From: Astropecten irregularis
Lineage: Eukaryota; Echinodermata; Asteroidea; Paxillosida; Astropectinidae
Assembly: GCA_963971285.1 (NCBI GenBank)
Contig: OZ020252.1
Span: 10,081,662-10,145,661 of the forward strand
Direction: 5' to 3'
Length of the DNA: 64,000 nt
Below the pieces are notes generated by a model, which was given only the letters and a program-made list of their open reading frames with translations, was not told the origin of the DNA and did no database searches. Both the position numbers and the translations under genes were made by a program. Below, in pieces: positions 12,590 through 23,546 of the stretch. Numbering within the stretch: position 1 is the first letter of the stretch; every line of letters starts with the position of its first letter.

Positions 12590-12929
12590 CTATAAGGAAG
12601 AGAATCAAAAGAGGCCAGGTGTTTTTATCATCGTTTTAAGAGTGGCCCAAGAAACTCAAATTCAACAATTCCAAAATGACAAAGTGGACAATGGATTAAC
12701 ACCAATTTGTATTCACATGCATTGATCAAGCCTGGAAATAAACAGAGGCCATGGCCTTCTTTACCCTGGTTGTTGGCCTTAGTGCCCCTTTAAATATTTC
12801 CATAGACATGATTTTCCAATGGAAGTGCCCCTTGCAATGGAAAATTGGCCTTGCCCTCACAAAACCTTATTTCCAGCCCTGATTGATGTATATCTGTGGT
12901 CATATAATGTACATGTTAACCATGTTTTA

Positions 12930-13090
12930 AAGGTACAATACCTGATTGGTAAAGGTCACAGGACTGCACTCATACTTTGTCTGATCAAACATGTACATGA
13001 AATAATAAACTGTGAAAATTTGAGCTCAATCGGACATCTGAGTCACGAGAAAATAGCGAAAACCCGACTCAATATTTCTTATAAAACATG
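12930..13090. mobile_element. MITE end, AGGTACARTA family
   Basis: The sequence TTAAAGGTACAATACCTGATTGG, followed by a block containing GAGCTCAATCGGACATCTGA, matches the full element at 63350-63690 in inverted arrangement. It is present in units A and B of the array at the same relative place, and absent from the right flank of unit C. Confidence 0.55.
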
Positions 13091-13299
13091 AAGAATAGTT
13101 TACTTCACGTTTGTTCCAAAAATCATTCGGACAAACGATCTTTGGAAAAGACTCTAAATCTTGATTTGCTTGAAAACCCCAGCATCTGATGAACCAAGAT
13201 TTCCCATGGTGACTGTTTGCACTGTTTACGAACTGTTGAGTCCATTTCCTGTCTCAAACTCAATAAATAATTTTTGGAGGCCTTGCAAATCCTATATGC

Positions 13300-13440
13300 T
13301 CCCTTTAACCCTAACCCTCCTGAATACCACAGTTAACCACACATATCTTCCTGTGGTAATTATGGTATCCTGAATACCACAATACACCACAATGTAGTTT
13401 GTGTGGTTTATGATCCAGTCCCCTGTCTTGTGTGGTAGGT
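13300..13440. repeat. dispersed TACCACAATACACCACAATG repeat
   Basis: The block has CTGAATACCACAGTTWACCACACAT and then CACAATACACCACAATGT. It recurs in unit B (17190-17310), beside copy C (20655-20750) and near 33300-33430 in LARGE intron 2. The inverted ACCACA/TGTGGT motifs suggest a small DNA element. Confidence 0.5.
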
Positions 13441-14819
13441 GCAGAAGGTCCAGAAGTGAAACTTTTCCTCCTTTTTTTGATGGACCAATTTAGATGCTTC
13501 ATTTTCCATTTTCCTGTTTGTTTTGACATTGGGTAGTTGGGACTCACACTGAATATAGAATTGCTAATAAAGGTAGTATCATACTTTGGTTTTTGTCAAA
13601 GAAGTACAGGTTCATGGGCAAAAATATCAAAGAAGATACAGTCACAGTCATCTGTGAAAATTCCAGTCCAATACAGTGCCCACTTTTTGAGACAACAGTG
13701 AAAAACGGCCACAGGATTTCTTACGTCTTTTCTCTTTTATTTTTAATCTTTTAAAAAATCAAAAATATTTTCGGTCGTTGTTTTACTAAGCACACATGAT
13801 TTATATAATGTCGATATAAAATAAGCCTAAATGAGATTTTTAAATCAAATTAGGAATTACTTTGTCATTCAAGACAATACATATTTGGCCGATGAGCAGT
13901 TTGCAGCAGTTTTTTTTACTTAGTATTAATACAACATCAATATTTCTTTTACACACCCAGAGGATAGGAAATTATACTAGTCATAAAATATCGTTTCTGT
14001 GCCCCAGGTCATAACCCTTCAAAATGATCCAGTGGAAAATTCAGTTTCAATCAGGAAGATGGCCTTTCCTACATTTTCCAATTCATTATGTGGTTCTTTA
14101 TGAGGTTTCACAATCACACTAGCATCAAGTATTTTTTCCCTGGTACATTTGGTTTTCATTTGAATGGCTTTGCAAAATGGGGGATTTTCATGCATGTTCA
14201 TGTGGTGAACCAACAGCAAAAGTATAATAAAAAAAAAATAAAAAATGAAGAGGCATCCTTGCCCAGCCTTAGAAATGGTTTGGCAACAAAATTACACCAC
14301 CAGTTGAAAGAAAGGAACATAATCGGCACAATAAAACCCATTGAGGAAAAGGTCTGTGAGAAAACCTATAAAACAACCCCAACTTTTCGTGCACAAATCA
14401 ATTGGGTTACTGCTCTGTTACCCAGATGACATCACAGTTTTGCTCATGAATATGAAAATTCAATAATTCAATAATTAGCATACAAACCAAAAAACCCTGT
14501 TGTTAACCCTAAAACAGTGTGAGGAAGTGGGTAAAATCACAGGCCCTATAAAACAGTTGCTTTTTGGCACATGTTCAAACCATAATATTCCTATTGCAGA
14601 GACCCTTTAAGAGGTGAAGAACCAAGTTCCAGTTCTGCTGCTAAACAATTCACTATACATGTATTAAGTAAATGTAATGCCTTTTGAAGTTAAAACTATA
14701 CTGATAAAAAATTTCTTAATCTTACTTATAACTTTACACAAGTATTTAGCAACAAGATAAAAAGTATCACTGAACAAAATAATTTGAACACAATTCACAT
14801 TTTCGGTTTCCTGTAATTT

Positions 14820-15055
14820 GTAGACTCCATTGTCCACAGGGAGCATGTGGCGTCGGTCGAAGAAGCTGGGGAAGCCAAGGTGATGGCCCTGAGGAGGCAA
14901 AACAAAGGTCAACTTGTGACGCTGGCCAAAGCGCAGAAAGATGTTCTGCAAAGTGCTGCTGCCCGTTTTGTGAACCTTCAGGAATGTGATGTTGTGCCGT
15001 GGCGTGCACTGCTGCTGCAACTGAGCGGCAGGCTTGGCATGTTTATCACCCTTGT
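14820..15055 (-). pseudogene. sulfotransferase exon fragment, unit B
   Basis: 236 bp of the sulfotransferase exon (from about GDKHAEPAAQL through the phosphosulfate loop to VDNGVY) is spliced at both sides into a duplicated piece of the gene's own 3' flank. The insert adds 365 bp relative to unit A. Both joints show 1-3 bp of shared sequence. The LKVHKTGSS motif is intact, but the rest of the catalytic domain is missing, so the fragment cannot encode an enzyme alone. Its codons (QGHHLGF) match gene copy C better than A or B. Confidence 0.85.
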
Positions 15056-15159
15056 ATTAAGTAAATGTAATGCCTTTTGAAGTTAAAACTATACTGATAA
15101 ACAATTTCTTAATCTTACTTATAACTTTACACAAGTATTTAGCAACAAGATAAAAAGTA

Positions 15160-16462
15160 TCACTGAACAAAATAATTTGAACACAATTCACATTTTCGGT
15201 TTTCTGTAATTTCGCTTAAATTTGCGAAATGAAAGATTTGGAAACTCGACTGCCGCAATTGAGCTGTATACACTATCTCTGGCCGCACCAGATTTTCGCA
15301 AATGGGATTATTGTTGGCGGATTCCTTGAGAACGAAAGCGTTGATTTTAACCCCGGGAGGTTGCCAGACATCAAAGACACCTTCCTCCCGATCTGCGGAG
15401 TCTGTCTTGATGCAGAGTTTGTAATAGTGGTCAGTCAGTGATTGGAGGGCCTTCACCTCTTTCGCCATTCTGTCTGTGCCGTACTCTTGGATTTTCCGCC
15501 AGAGTGTTTGGTTGAAATAGTCGTAGAGCATCACGTCTCCATTGTTCCAGGTGCGTATCTTTCTCTGCACATCCTCCTGTAGGGCATTGACGGAGGACTG
15601 GCGGCGGGTGTTCATCTTAAACACCACCATATCCTCCGTCCTCCAGCAAAGGGCATCCCGGAGCAAGATCAAGGATTCCTCAAAGTACTCCGCAATCAAG
15701 ATCAGAGAAAACTGCTTGTCAATCATTTCAATGCCCTGTCTGATGAAGTCCACGTCGTCAAATTTGAAGGTGGGAACGCCAAAGTCGTACAGCATGTTGT
15801 TACGCATGTGGACCTTACTCGTCACTGCATTGTAGTATTGGGCTGGACCCTCTAAAAACTGGAACATTGCATTTTTATCACCGGTCATCCCAAGCCGTTT
15901 ATCGATATTGAAATAGGTGAAAGCACTCTCGAAGACACTGACTGGGTCTCGTAGAATGCTGATGTAGATGGTGTTGGGTGGCATGATCTCTTTGACCACC
16001 TGACTGAAGCGGGTGTGGTGGCAGAAAATGTTGTAGACTCCATTGTCCACAGGGAGCATGTAGCGTCGGTCGAAGAAGCTGGGGAAGCCAAGGTAATGGC
16101 CCTGCGGAGGCAAAACAAAGGTCAACTTGTGACGCTGGCCAAAGCGCAGAAAGATGTTCTGCAAAGTGCTGCTGCCCGTTTTGTGAACCTTCAGGAATGT
16201 GATGTTGTGCCGTGGCGTGCACTGCTGCTGCAACTGAGCGGCAGGCTCGGCATGTTTATCACCCTTGTCCAATTTGGAGTAAGCTGCACGGTACTGTTCC
16301 ATTTCGTTGACATGCCCCACACCGTTCCAACCTTGGTTTGGTTTTCTATGCATTGGGAAGAGACCAAAATGATCAAATGTCTGCTGTGCTTTCGGATGAT
16401 CCCCGGTGAAGACTGTCTCCCTTTTACCGTCATCTGTGTCTGGCCAAACCTGGCTATGTTGC
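15160..16462 (-). CDS. galactose-3-O-sulfotransferase-like, terminal exon, copy B
   Basis: Nearly identical to copy A across both PAPS-binding motifs (LKVHKTGSS and ISILRDPVSV). The open frame again runs upstream of the internal Met at 16353 to an acceptor just above 16462. One base is missing near 15246 relative to copies A and C. This shifts the frame after LRQS and gives a different, longer C-terminus that ends SNYFVQ and reads into the 3' flank. The catalytic region is intact, so an active enzyme with an altered tail is possible. No membrane-anchor exon is visible nearby. Confidence 0.86.
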
Positions 16463-18691
16463 CTATAAGGAAGAGAATCAAAAGAGGCCAGGTGTTTTTA
16501 TCATCGTTTTAAGAGTGGCCCAAGAAACTCAAATTCAACAATTCCAAAATGACAAAGTGGACAATGGATTAACACCAATTTGTATTCACATGCATTGATC
16601 AAGCCTGGAAATAAACAGAGGCCATGGCCTTCTTTACCCTGGTTGTTGGCCTTAGTGCCCCTTTAAATATTTCCATAGACATGATTTCCCAATGGAAGTG
16701 CCCCTTGCAATGGAAAATTGGCCTTGCCCTCACAAAACCTTATTTCCAGCCCTGATTGAGGGATATCTGTGGTCATATAATGTACATGTTAACCATGTTT
16801 TAAAGGTACAATACCTGATTGGTAAAGGTCACAGGACTGCACTCATACTTTGTCTGATCAAACATGTACATGAAATAATAAACTGTGAAAATTTGAGCTC
16901 AATCGGACATCTGAGTCACGAGAAAATAGCGAAAACCCGACTCAATATTTCTTATAAAACATGAAGAATAGTTTACTTCACGTTTGTTCCAAAAATCATT
17001 CGGACAAACGATCTTTGGAAAAGACTCTAAATCTTGATTTGCTTGAAAAACCCAGCATCTGATGAACCAAGATTTCCCATGGTGACTGTTTGCACTGTTT
17101 ACGAACTGTTGAGTCCATTTCCTGTCTCAAACTCAATAAATAATTTTTGGAGGCCTTGCAAATCCTATATGCTCCCTTTAACCCTAACCCTCCTGAATAC
17201 CACAGTTTACCACACATATCTTCCTGTGGTAATTATGGTATCCTGAATACCACAATACACCACAATGTAGTTTGTGTGGTTTATGATCCAGTCCCCTGTC
17301 TTGTGTGGTAGGTGCAGAAGGTCCAGAAGTGAAAATTTTCCTCCTTTTTTTGATGGACCAATTTAGATGCTTCATTTTCCATTTTCCTGTTTGTTTTGAC
17401 ATTGGGTAGTTGGGACTCACACTGAATATAGAATTGCTAATAAAGGTAGTATCATACTTTGGTTTTTGTCAAAGAAGTACAGGTTCATGGGCAAAAATAT
17501 CAAAGAAGATACAGTCACAGTCATCTGTGAAAATTCCAGTCCAATACAGTGCCCACTTTTTGAGACAACAGTGAAAAACGGCCACAGGATTTCTTACGTC
17601 TTTTCTCTTTTATTTTTAATCTTTTAAAAAATCAAAAATATTTTCGGTCGTTGTTTTACTAAGCACACATGATTTATATAATGTCGATATAAAATAAGCC
17701 TAAATGAGATTTTTAAATCAAATTAGGAATTACTTTGTCATTCAAGACAATACATATTTGGCCGATGAGCAGTTTGCAGCAGTTTTTTTACTTAGTATTA
17801 ATACAACATCAATATTTCTTTTACACACCCAGAGGATAGGAAATTATACTAGTCATAAAATATCGTTTCTGTGCCCCAGGTCATAACCCTTCAAAATGAT
17901 CCAGTGGAAAATTCAGTTTCAATCAGGAAGATGGCCTTTCCTACATTTTCCAATTCATTATGTGGTTCTTTATGAGGTTTCACAATCACACTAGCATCAA
18001 GTATTTTTTCCCTGGTACATTTGGTTTTCATGTGAATGGCTTTGCAAAATGGGGGATTTTCATGCATGTTCATGTGGTGAACCAACAGCAAAAGTATAAT
18101 AAAAAAAAAATAAAAAATGAAGAGGCATCCTTGCCCAGCCTTAGAAATGGTTTGGCAACAAAATTACACCACCAGTTGAAAGAAAGGAACATAATCGGCA
18201 CAATAAAACCCATTGAGGAAAAGGTGTGTGAGAAAACCTATAAAACAACCCCAACTTTTCGTGCACAAATCAATTGGGTTACTGCTCTGTTACCCAGATG
18301 ACATCACAGTTTTGCTCATGAATATGAAAATTCAATAATTCAATAATTAGCATACAAACCAAAAAACCCTGTTGTTAACCCTAAAACAGTGTGAGGAAGT
18401 GGGTAAAATCACAGGCCCTATAAAACAGTTGCTTTTTGGCACATGTTCAAACCATAATATTCCTATTGCAGAGACCCTTTAAGAGGTGAAGAACCAAGTT
18501 CCAGTTCTGCTGCTAAACAATTCACTATACATGTATTAAGTAAATGTAATGCCTTTTGAAGTTAAAACTATACTGATAAAAAATTTCTTAATCTTACTTA
18601 TAACTTTACACAAGTATTTAGCAACAAGATAAAAAGTATCACTGAACAAAATAATTTGAACACAATTCACATTTTCGGTTTTCTGTAATTT

Positions 18692-18927
18692 GTAGACTCC
18701 ATTGTTCACAGGGAGCATTTGGCGTCGGTCGAAGAAGCTGGGGAAGCCAAGGTGATGGCCTTGAGGAGGCAAAACAAAGGTCAACTTGTGACGCTGGCCA
18801 AAGCGCAGAAAGATGTTCTGCAAAGTGCTGCTGCCCGTTTTGTGAACCTTCAGGAATGTGATGTTGTGCCGTGGCGTGCACTGCTGCTGCAACTGAGCGG
18901 CAGGCTTGGCATGTTTATCACCCTTGT
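18692..18927 (-). pseudogene. sulfotransferase exon fragment, unit C
   Basis: The same chimeric 236-bp fragment as at 14820-15055, offset by 3,872 bp and with a few substitutions (RRQMLPVNNGVY instead of RRHMLPVDNGVY). Because it has the same joints, the insertion happened before the B/C duplication. It is not a complete coding unit. Confidence 0.85.
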
Positions 18928-19059
18928 ATTAAGTAAATGTAATGCCTTTTGAAGTTAAAACTATACTGATAAACAATTTCTTAATCTTACTTATAACTTT
19001 ACACAAGTATTTAGCAACAAGATAAAAAGTATCACTGAACAAAATAATTTGAACACAAT

Positions 19060-20335
19060 TCACATTTTCGGTTTTCTGTAATTTCGCTTAAATTTGCGAA
19101 ATGAAAGATTTGGAAACTGCGACTGCCGCAATTGAGCTGTATACACTATCTCTGGCCGCACCAGATTTTCGCAAATGGGATTATTGTTGGCGGATTCCTT
19201 GAGAACGAAAGCGTTGATTTTAACCCCGGGAGGTTGCCAGACATCAAAGACACCTTCCTCCCGATCTGCGGAGTCTGTCTTGATGCAGAGTTTGTAATAG
19301 TGGTCAGTCAGTGATTGGAGGGCCTTCACCTCTTTTGACATTCTGTCTGTGCCGTACTCTTGGATTTTCCGCCAGAGTGTTTGGTTGAAATAGTCGTAGA
19401 GCATCACGTCTCCATTGTTCCAGGTGCGTATCTTTCTCTGCACATCTTCCTGTAGGGCATTGACGGAGGACTGGCGGCGGGTGTTCATCTTAAACACCAC
19501 CATATCCTCCGTCCTCCAGCAAAGGGCATCCCGGAGCAAGATCAAGGATTCCTCAAAGTACTCCGCAATCAAGATCAGAGAAAACTGCTTGTCAATCATT
19601 TCAATGCCCTGTCTGATGAAGTCCACGTCGTCAAATTTCAAGGTGGGAACGCCAAAGTCGTACAGCATGTTGTTACGCATGTGGACCTTACTCGTCACTG
19701 CATTGTAGTATTGGGCTGGACCCTCTAAAAACCGGAACATTGCATCTTCATCACCGGTCATCCCGAGCCGGTAATCGATTTTGAAATAGGTGAAAGCACT
19801 CTCGAAGACACTGACCGGGTCTCGTAGAATGCTGATGTAGATGGTGTTGGGTGGCATGATCTCTATGACCACCTGACTGAAGCGGGTGTGGTGGCAGAAG
19901 ATGTTGTAGACTCCATTGTCCACAGGGAGCATGTAGCGTCGGTCGAAGAAGCTGGGGAAGCCAAGGTGATGGCCCTGAGGCGGCAAAACAAAGGTCAACT
20001 TGTGACGCTGGCCAAAGCGCAGAAAGATGTTCTGCAAAGTGCTGCTGCCCGTTTTGTGAACCTTCAGGAATGTGATGTTGTGCCGTGGCGTGCACTGCTG
20101 CTGCAACTGAGCGGCAGGCTCGGCATGTTTATCACCCTTGTCCAATTTGGAGTAAGCTGCACGGTACTGTTCCATTTCGTTGACTCGCCCCACACCATTC
20201 CAACCTTGGTTTGGTCTTCTATGCATTGGGAAGAGACCAAAATGATCAAATGTCTGCTTTGCTTTTGGATGATCCCCGGTGAAGACTGTCTTACTTTTAC
20301 CGTCATCTGTGTCCGGCCAAACCTGGCTACGTTGC
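19060..20335 (-). CDS. galactose-3-O-sulfotransferase-like, terminal exon, copy C
   Basis: The most diverged of the three copies, with IDYRLGMTGDEDAMFRF replacing IDKRLGMTGDKNA, and VVIEIMPP replacing VVKEIMPP. Both PAPS motifs are intact. From the internal Met at 20226 the frame is 388 residues, and it stays open upstream to the conserved acceptor near 20335. The C-terminus reads through the position where copy A stops and ends KRNYRKPKM. It is the 5'-most copy on the minus strand and so the nearest to any upstream anchor exon. Product as for copy A. Confidence 0.86.
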
Positions 20336-20939
20336 CTATAAGGAAGAGAATCAAAAGAGGCCAGGTGTTTTTATCATCGTTTTAAGAGTGGCCCAAGAAA
20401 CTCAAATTCAACACAATTCCAAAATGACAATGGAGTGAACAATGGATTAACACCAATTTGTATTCACATGCGTTGATAAAGCCTGGAAATAAACGGAGGC
20501 CACAGAGGCCATGGCCTTTGTTGCCCTGGTTCTTAGCCTTTGTACCCCCTTCAAATGTTTCCATAGACATTATGATTTTCCAATGGAAGTGCCCCTTGTA
20601 ATGGAAAATTGGCCTTGCCCTCACCAAACCTTATTTCCAGCCCTGATTGATGAATCTAACCCTCCTGAATACCACAGTTTACCACACATGTTTTCCTGTG
20701 GTAAGTATGGTATCATGAATACCACAATACACCACAATGTGGCTTGTGTGGTTCAAAATTGTTCTAACAAACGATCTTTGGAAAAGACACTAAATCTTGA
20801 TTTCCTTGAAAACCCCAGCATCTGATGAACCAAGATTTCCCATGGTGACTGATTGCACTGTTAACAGACTGTTGAGTCCATTTTCTGTCTCAAAATTTAA
20901 TAATTTTTTGCAAATCCTATATGCTGCCTCTAATGTTTA

Positions 20940-21225
20940 TCTGAAATTGTTTCCCCAAAATGTTTAACTTTTCATTTCCCATTTACAGCTTTTAACTTGA
21001 CAAAAAAACCAAAAAAACTAAACAAAAGCAGGTGTCAATTGTTAATAATTGACCAATAAATTCAAAGCAAATTAGTTCTTAAAAATGCAAAAAGACATTT
21101 TGTTGGCTAAAAGTGTGGCGTTATTTTATTAACGTAAGTGATTGACAGCGTGTAAATAGTGGAATCTATATAATTTCAAGGCTCATTTTATTAATACAGT
21201 ATATATATATACAGCTGAGTGCCAA
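20940..21225. other. no feature recognised
   Basis: AT-rich sequence between the array and the next fold-back element. No open frame or repeat family could be assigned. A TTAACTTGACAAAAAAACC stretch and an (AT)n run near 21203 are the only landmarks. Confidence 0.4.
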
Positions 21226-21231
21226 CATTAA

Positions 21232-21712
21232 AGAGGATGTTCAACACTCAACAAACCTCGCTTTATTTGTTAGAACTATAATCATTAAATTACTTTACTT
21301 GAGAAAAAAAATATTTATCTCACATTGAATACAGAAAGAGAGTCTTTTTGATGTTTTTTCTCTCAACATGCTCAACCCGCAAGCTACCCCAAAAGTGAAA
21401 ATGTCTGAATTTCGTCAATGGGGGCAGCAGAAAAATCTGTGTGATTTTGTGACGTCACATTATGGAGCCTTTTCATTAAATGAAAAGGCTCATTACATCA
21501 CAAATGATCACATTACGGAGCCTTTTCATTAAATGTCTGCTGCCCCCATTGACGAAATGAGGGTTGAGCATGTTGAGAGAAAAATCATCCAAAAAGCCCC
21601 TCTTTCTGTGTTCAGTGTGAGATAAATTTTTTTTTTCTCATGTCAAGTAATTTAATGATTATAGTTTTAACAAATAAAGCAAAGTTTGGTGAGTGTTGAA
21701 CATCCTCTTTAA
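21232..21712. mobile_element. ~480-bp fold-back MITE flanked by TTAA
   Basis: The left end TTAAAGAGGATGTTCAACAC and right end GTGTTGAACATCCTCTTTAA are inverted copies, and the inversion continues through almost the whole element. Further matching blocks include AACAAATAAAGC, AATCATTAAATTACTT, CTCAACATGCTCAACC and TGGGGGCAGCAGA. The centre holds repeated GGAGCCTTTTCATTAAAT blocks. TTAA at both ends suggests a piggyBac- or Kolobok-type target site. No coding sequence. Confidence 0.8.
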
Positions 21713-22097
21713 CTTCAAATTTCCCCCAAATCTTTCATTTTAGATTTCTATGTTTATTGTTGGAGTCCAGGTGTCTCGGGTGAATAAAATGCATTTAATA
21801 CCCAAATATTAAACAAAGAAAAACAAAGAAAGAGTAAGTTGGGTTTTTTAGGAAATTGGTTGACAACATTCTTTTTTTTTTCAGGACATTTGGCAGTGGT
21901 AGACATAGCCAAATGTCTGGCTTTTGCTTTGTAATCTTCAAAAGATTGTGGTTTTGTACTCAACAACCCTTACTTAACTTAACTTTTTTTTTGGGGGGGG
22001 GGAGAGAACTGTAGATCTATGTACTTAAACTGCTTAATGTATACAAAAGAATATAGGCCCTTAAAAAAATGTTTTGATTAACCTACATGGCCTAACC

Positions 22098-22342
22098 AGG
22101 GGACAATTTCATAGAGCTGCCTAACACGAAAATGTGCTAAGCAAGACATTTCTGTCTTAATAAAAACAGGGTTAACAACCAACTTTCCACATGTTGTGTA
22201 TCGCTTGTGATTGTTCTTTGGCTGTTGTTCGCTGACCATGAATATGAAGTGGAATTTTCAAAGGTGGTTTGTTTTATTGGGCGAGACATTTTTGCGCTAA
22301 GCAAATTTTGGTGCTTAGCAGCTCTATGCAATTGGCCCCTGG
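22098..22342. mobile_element. MITE, CAATTTCATAGAGCTGC family
   Basis: The left end GGGGACAATTTCATAGAGCT and the right end AGCAGCTCTATGCAATTGGCCCC are inverted repeats around about 200 bp with GCTAAGCA motifs. A sister copy with the same ends lies at 36823-37068. Non-coding. Confidence 0.75.
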
Positions 22343-22576
22343 TAAATGTACCCGGGTAACTGCTTGAACCGGGTAACCGGATGCAAACTGCAGTCTTAGT
22401 GTTAATACAATAACCTGATCTTCTAGAAATATTTGTATCTAAATTGCTGACCTAAAAATATTTCATCAAATAACCACAAGGGAAACTTACTGAAATGGGT
22501 GTGTGTGTGTGATTTCATGGCTTCTGACTGCCAAACGAACAAAGATAATTGACTATTGGGGTCACTACTAATTGTA

Positions 22577-22700
22577 GGGCTGGATAGCTCAGTTGATAGA
22601 GCATCTGTACGGCGTTCAGGAGGTCGCTGGTTCGAATCCCGCTCCACACAATGTTTCTTTAGTCACATTTCAATTACTAACTAGACATTTTCAGTTTTCG
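22577..22700 (+). repeat. tRNA-derived SINE, best-preserved head
   Basis: It starts GGGCTGGATAGCTCAGTTGA (A-box), then GGTTCGAATCC (B-box), CGCTCCACACAATGTTTC, and a short tail. The predicted acceptor stem does not pair, which argues against a functional tRNA. It is the founder-like copy for the other SINE fragments at 1.9, 7.8, 8.0, 36.2 and 63.9 kb. Confidence 0.75.
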
Positions 22701-23545
22701 TGAACGAACACGGAGCTGTTCCGACTTATTTAATTAGCTTTATAAGCTCTGATGACCTCATGATGACATCATGCTTGTTTTCAAAGCAGCAGCATGCTAT
22801 CTAGAAGCTTTTACAAAAAGAATCATTGCCACATCATTTGTCGTTCTCCAGATATGCTGCCAACAAGAAATCAGCCTTTTTGATGACATCATGACGTCAT
22901 GGTCATTTTTGTAGCCGATGCACAACTACATGAAGCATGTCCATAGCGTTTGCCGTTCTGGAGATATGCTGCGAACATAATTTTATTAATCAAATATTCA
23001 AAGGAGCTGTCACTTGCTTAATTAATTAAGAATTGTATTCTAACTTCTAAGTCATAAAAACGTCATGACTAAAACATTCTTGGAGTAGCACAGACATATC
23101 ACCTACCAAGTTTCATGGCAATCAGCCATTCTTTACGATATGGAATAAAATTCAACTTCCAGTGCGAACGGGGCTTAAGACTTTCAGGCAACAGTCGTCG
23201 CATAATAGTTTCCCAGCGGCATTGCGCGCATGTACAGAGTAGACTGGTCTCGTTCGCTCCGTTTATGTAAATCAAATGTAAACTGGACTAGTACTAGATA
23301 ATTCTAAATGTTATTATTTCGCAAAGCCCCATGGGAAAAGTCACAGAATCCGTGACTTTTTTGTACGCACGGAAATTTGGGCTGAAAATCGCTCGTTTTT
23401 GTTGACATGCGAAATGATATCTTCTGAATGCCTCTTCACGATATCAGGAACACCAGGGTGAGTCATTATGCCACAGATTGCCGATTAACAGTCATTTTAG
23501 GTGTGGGGAATAATGGACTCATTATTTTTTCAAGTTAAAGTTTCT
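22701..23545. repeat. degenerate repeat with TGACGTCA-type palindromes
   Basis: It contains GATGACATCATGACGTCATG and two copies of an ...AGATATGCTGC... phrase about 120 bp apart. It resembles the stretch at 51820-52300. No gene is seen. The right end, 23060-23545, has no recognised feature. Confidence 0.4.
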
Positions 23546-23546
23546 G

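Larger units (their letters stand above)
10281..13788. repeat. tandem sulfotransferase unit A (3,508 bp)
   Basis: This is the first of three head-to-tail units, starting at AGCACATATGATTTATATAA. The same start recurs at 13789 and 17662. Unit A is 365 bp shorter than unit B because it lacks the inserted sulfotransferase exon fragment. It carries one sulfotransferase exon on the minus strand and MITE fragments. The near-identity of units A and B points to a recent duplication. Confidence 0.85.
13789..17661. repeat. tandem sulfotransferase unit B (3,873 bp)
   Basis: The second unit of the array, from AGCACACATGATTTATATAA to the same words at 17662. It contains, from low to high coordinate, MITE pieces, a 365-bp insert with a sulfotransferase exon fragment, the full terminal exon copy B, and the upstream flank. 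The A-to-B and B-to-C gene starts are both offset by 3,873 bp, implying almost no indels since duplication. Confidence 0.88.
17662..20935. repeat. tandem sulfotransferase unit C
   Basis: The third unit matches unit B closely from 17662 to about 20385. Its right flank (20385-20935) is clearly more diverged and rearranged, with the TACCACAATACACC repeat lying at a different place and the MITE end of units A/B missing. That pattern suggests the outer flank of C is the older, pre-duplication sequence. Confidence 0.8.

Noticed and set aside
12142-12639. 165-codon plus-strand frames, present in all three units (also 16015, 19888)
   Set aside because: They are the exact antisense shadow of the sulfotransferase exon, which has clear family motifs on the minus strand.
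13311-13321. Telomere-like TTAACCCTAACCCTCC
   Set aside because: Only two units, inside a repeated segment; no array.
14019-14430. Hydrophobic minus-strand frame that could be the sulfotransferase membrane anchor (copies at 10.5-10.9, 14.0-14.4 and 17.9-18.3 kb)
   Set aside because: The hydrophobic part comes from an AT-rich homopolymer tract, the frame differs between units, and no donor in the right phase was found; nothing comparable lies upstream of copy C.
22577-22650. tRNA gene
   Set aside because: A- and B-boxes are present, but the acceptor stem does not pair and the same tail occurs in other dispersed copies; it is a SINE.
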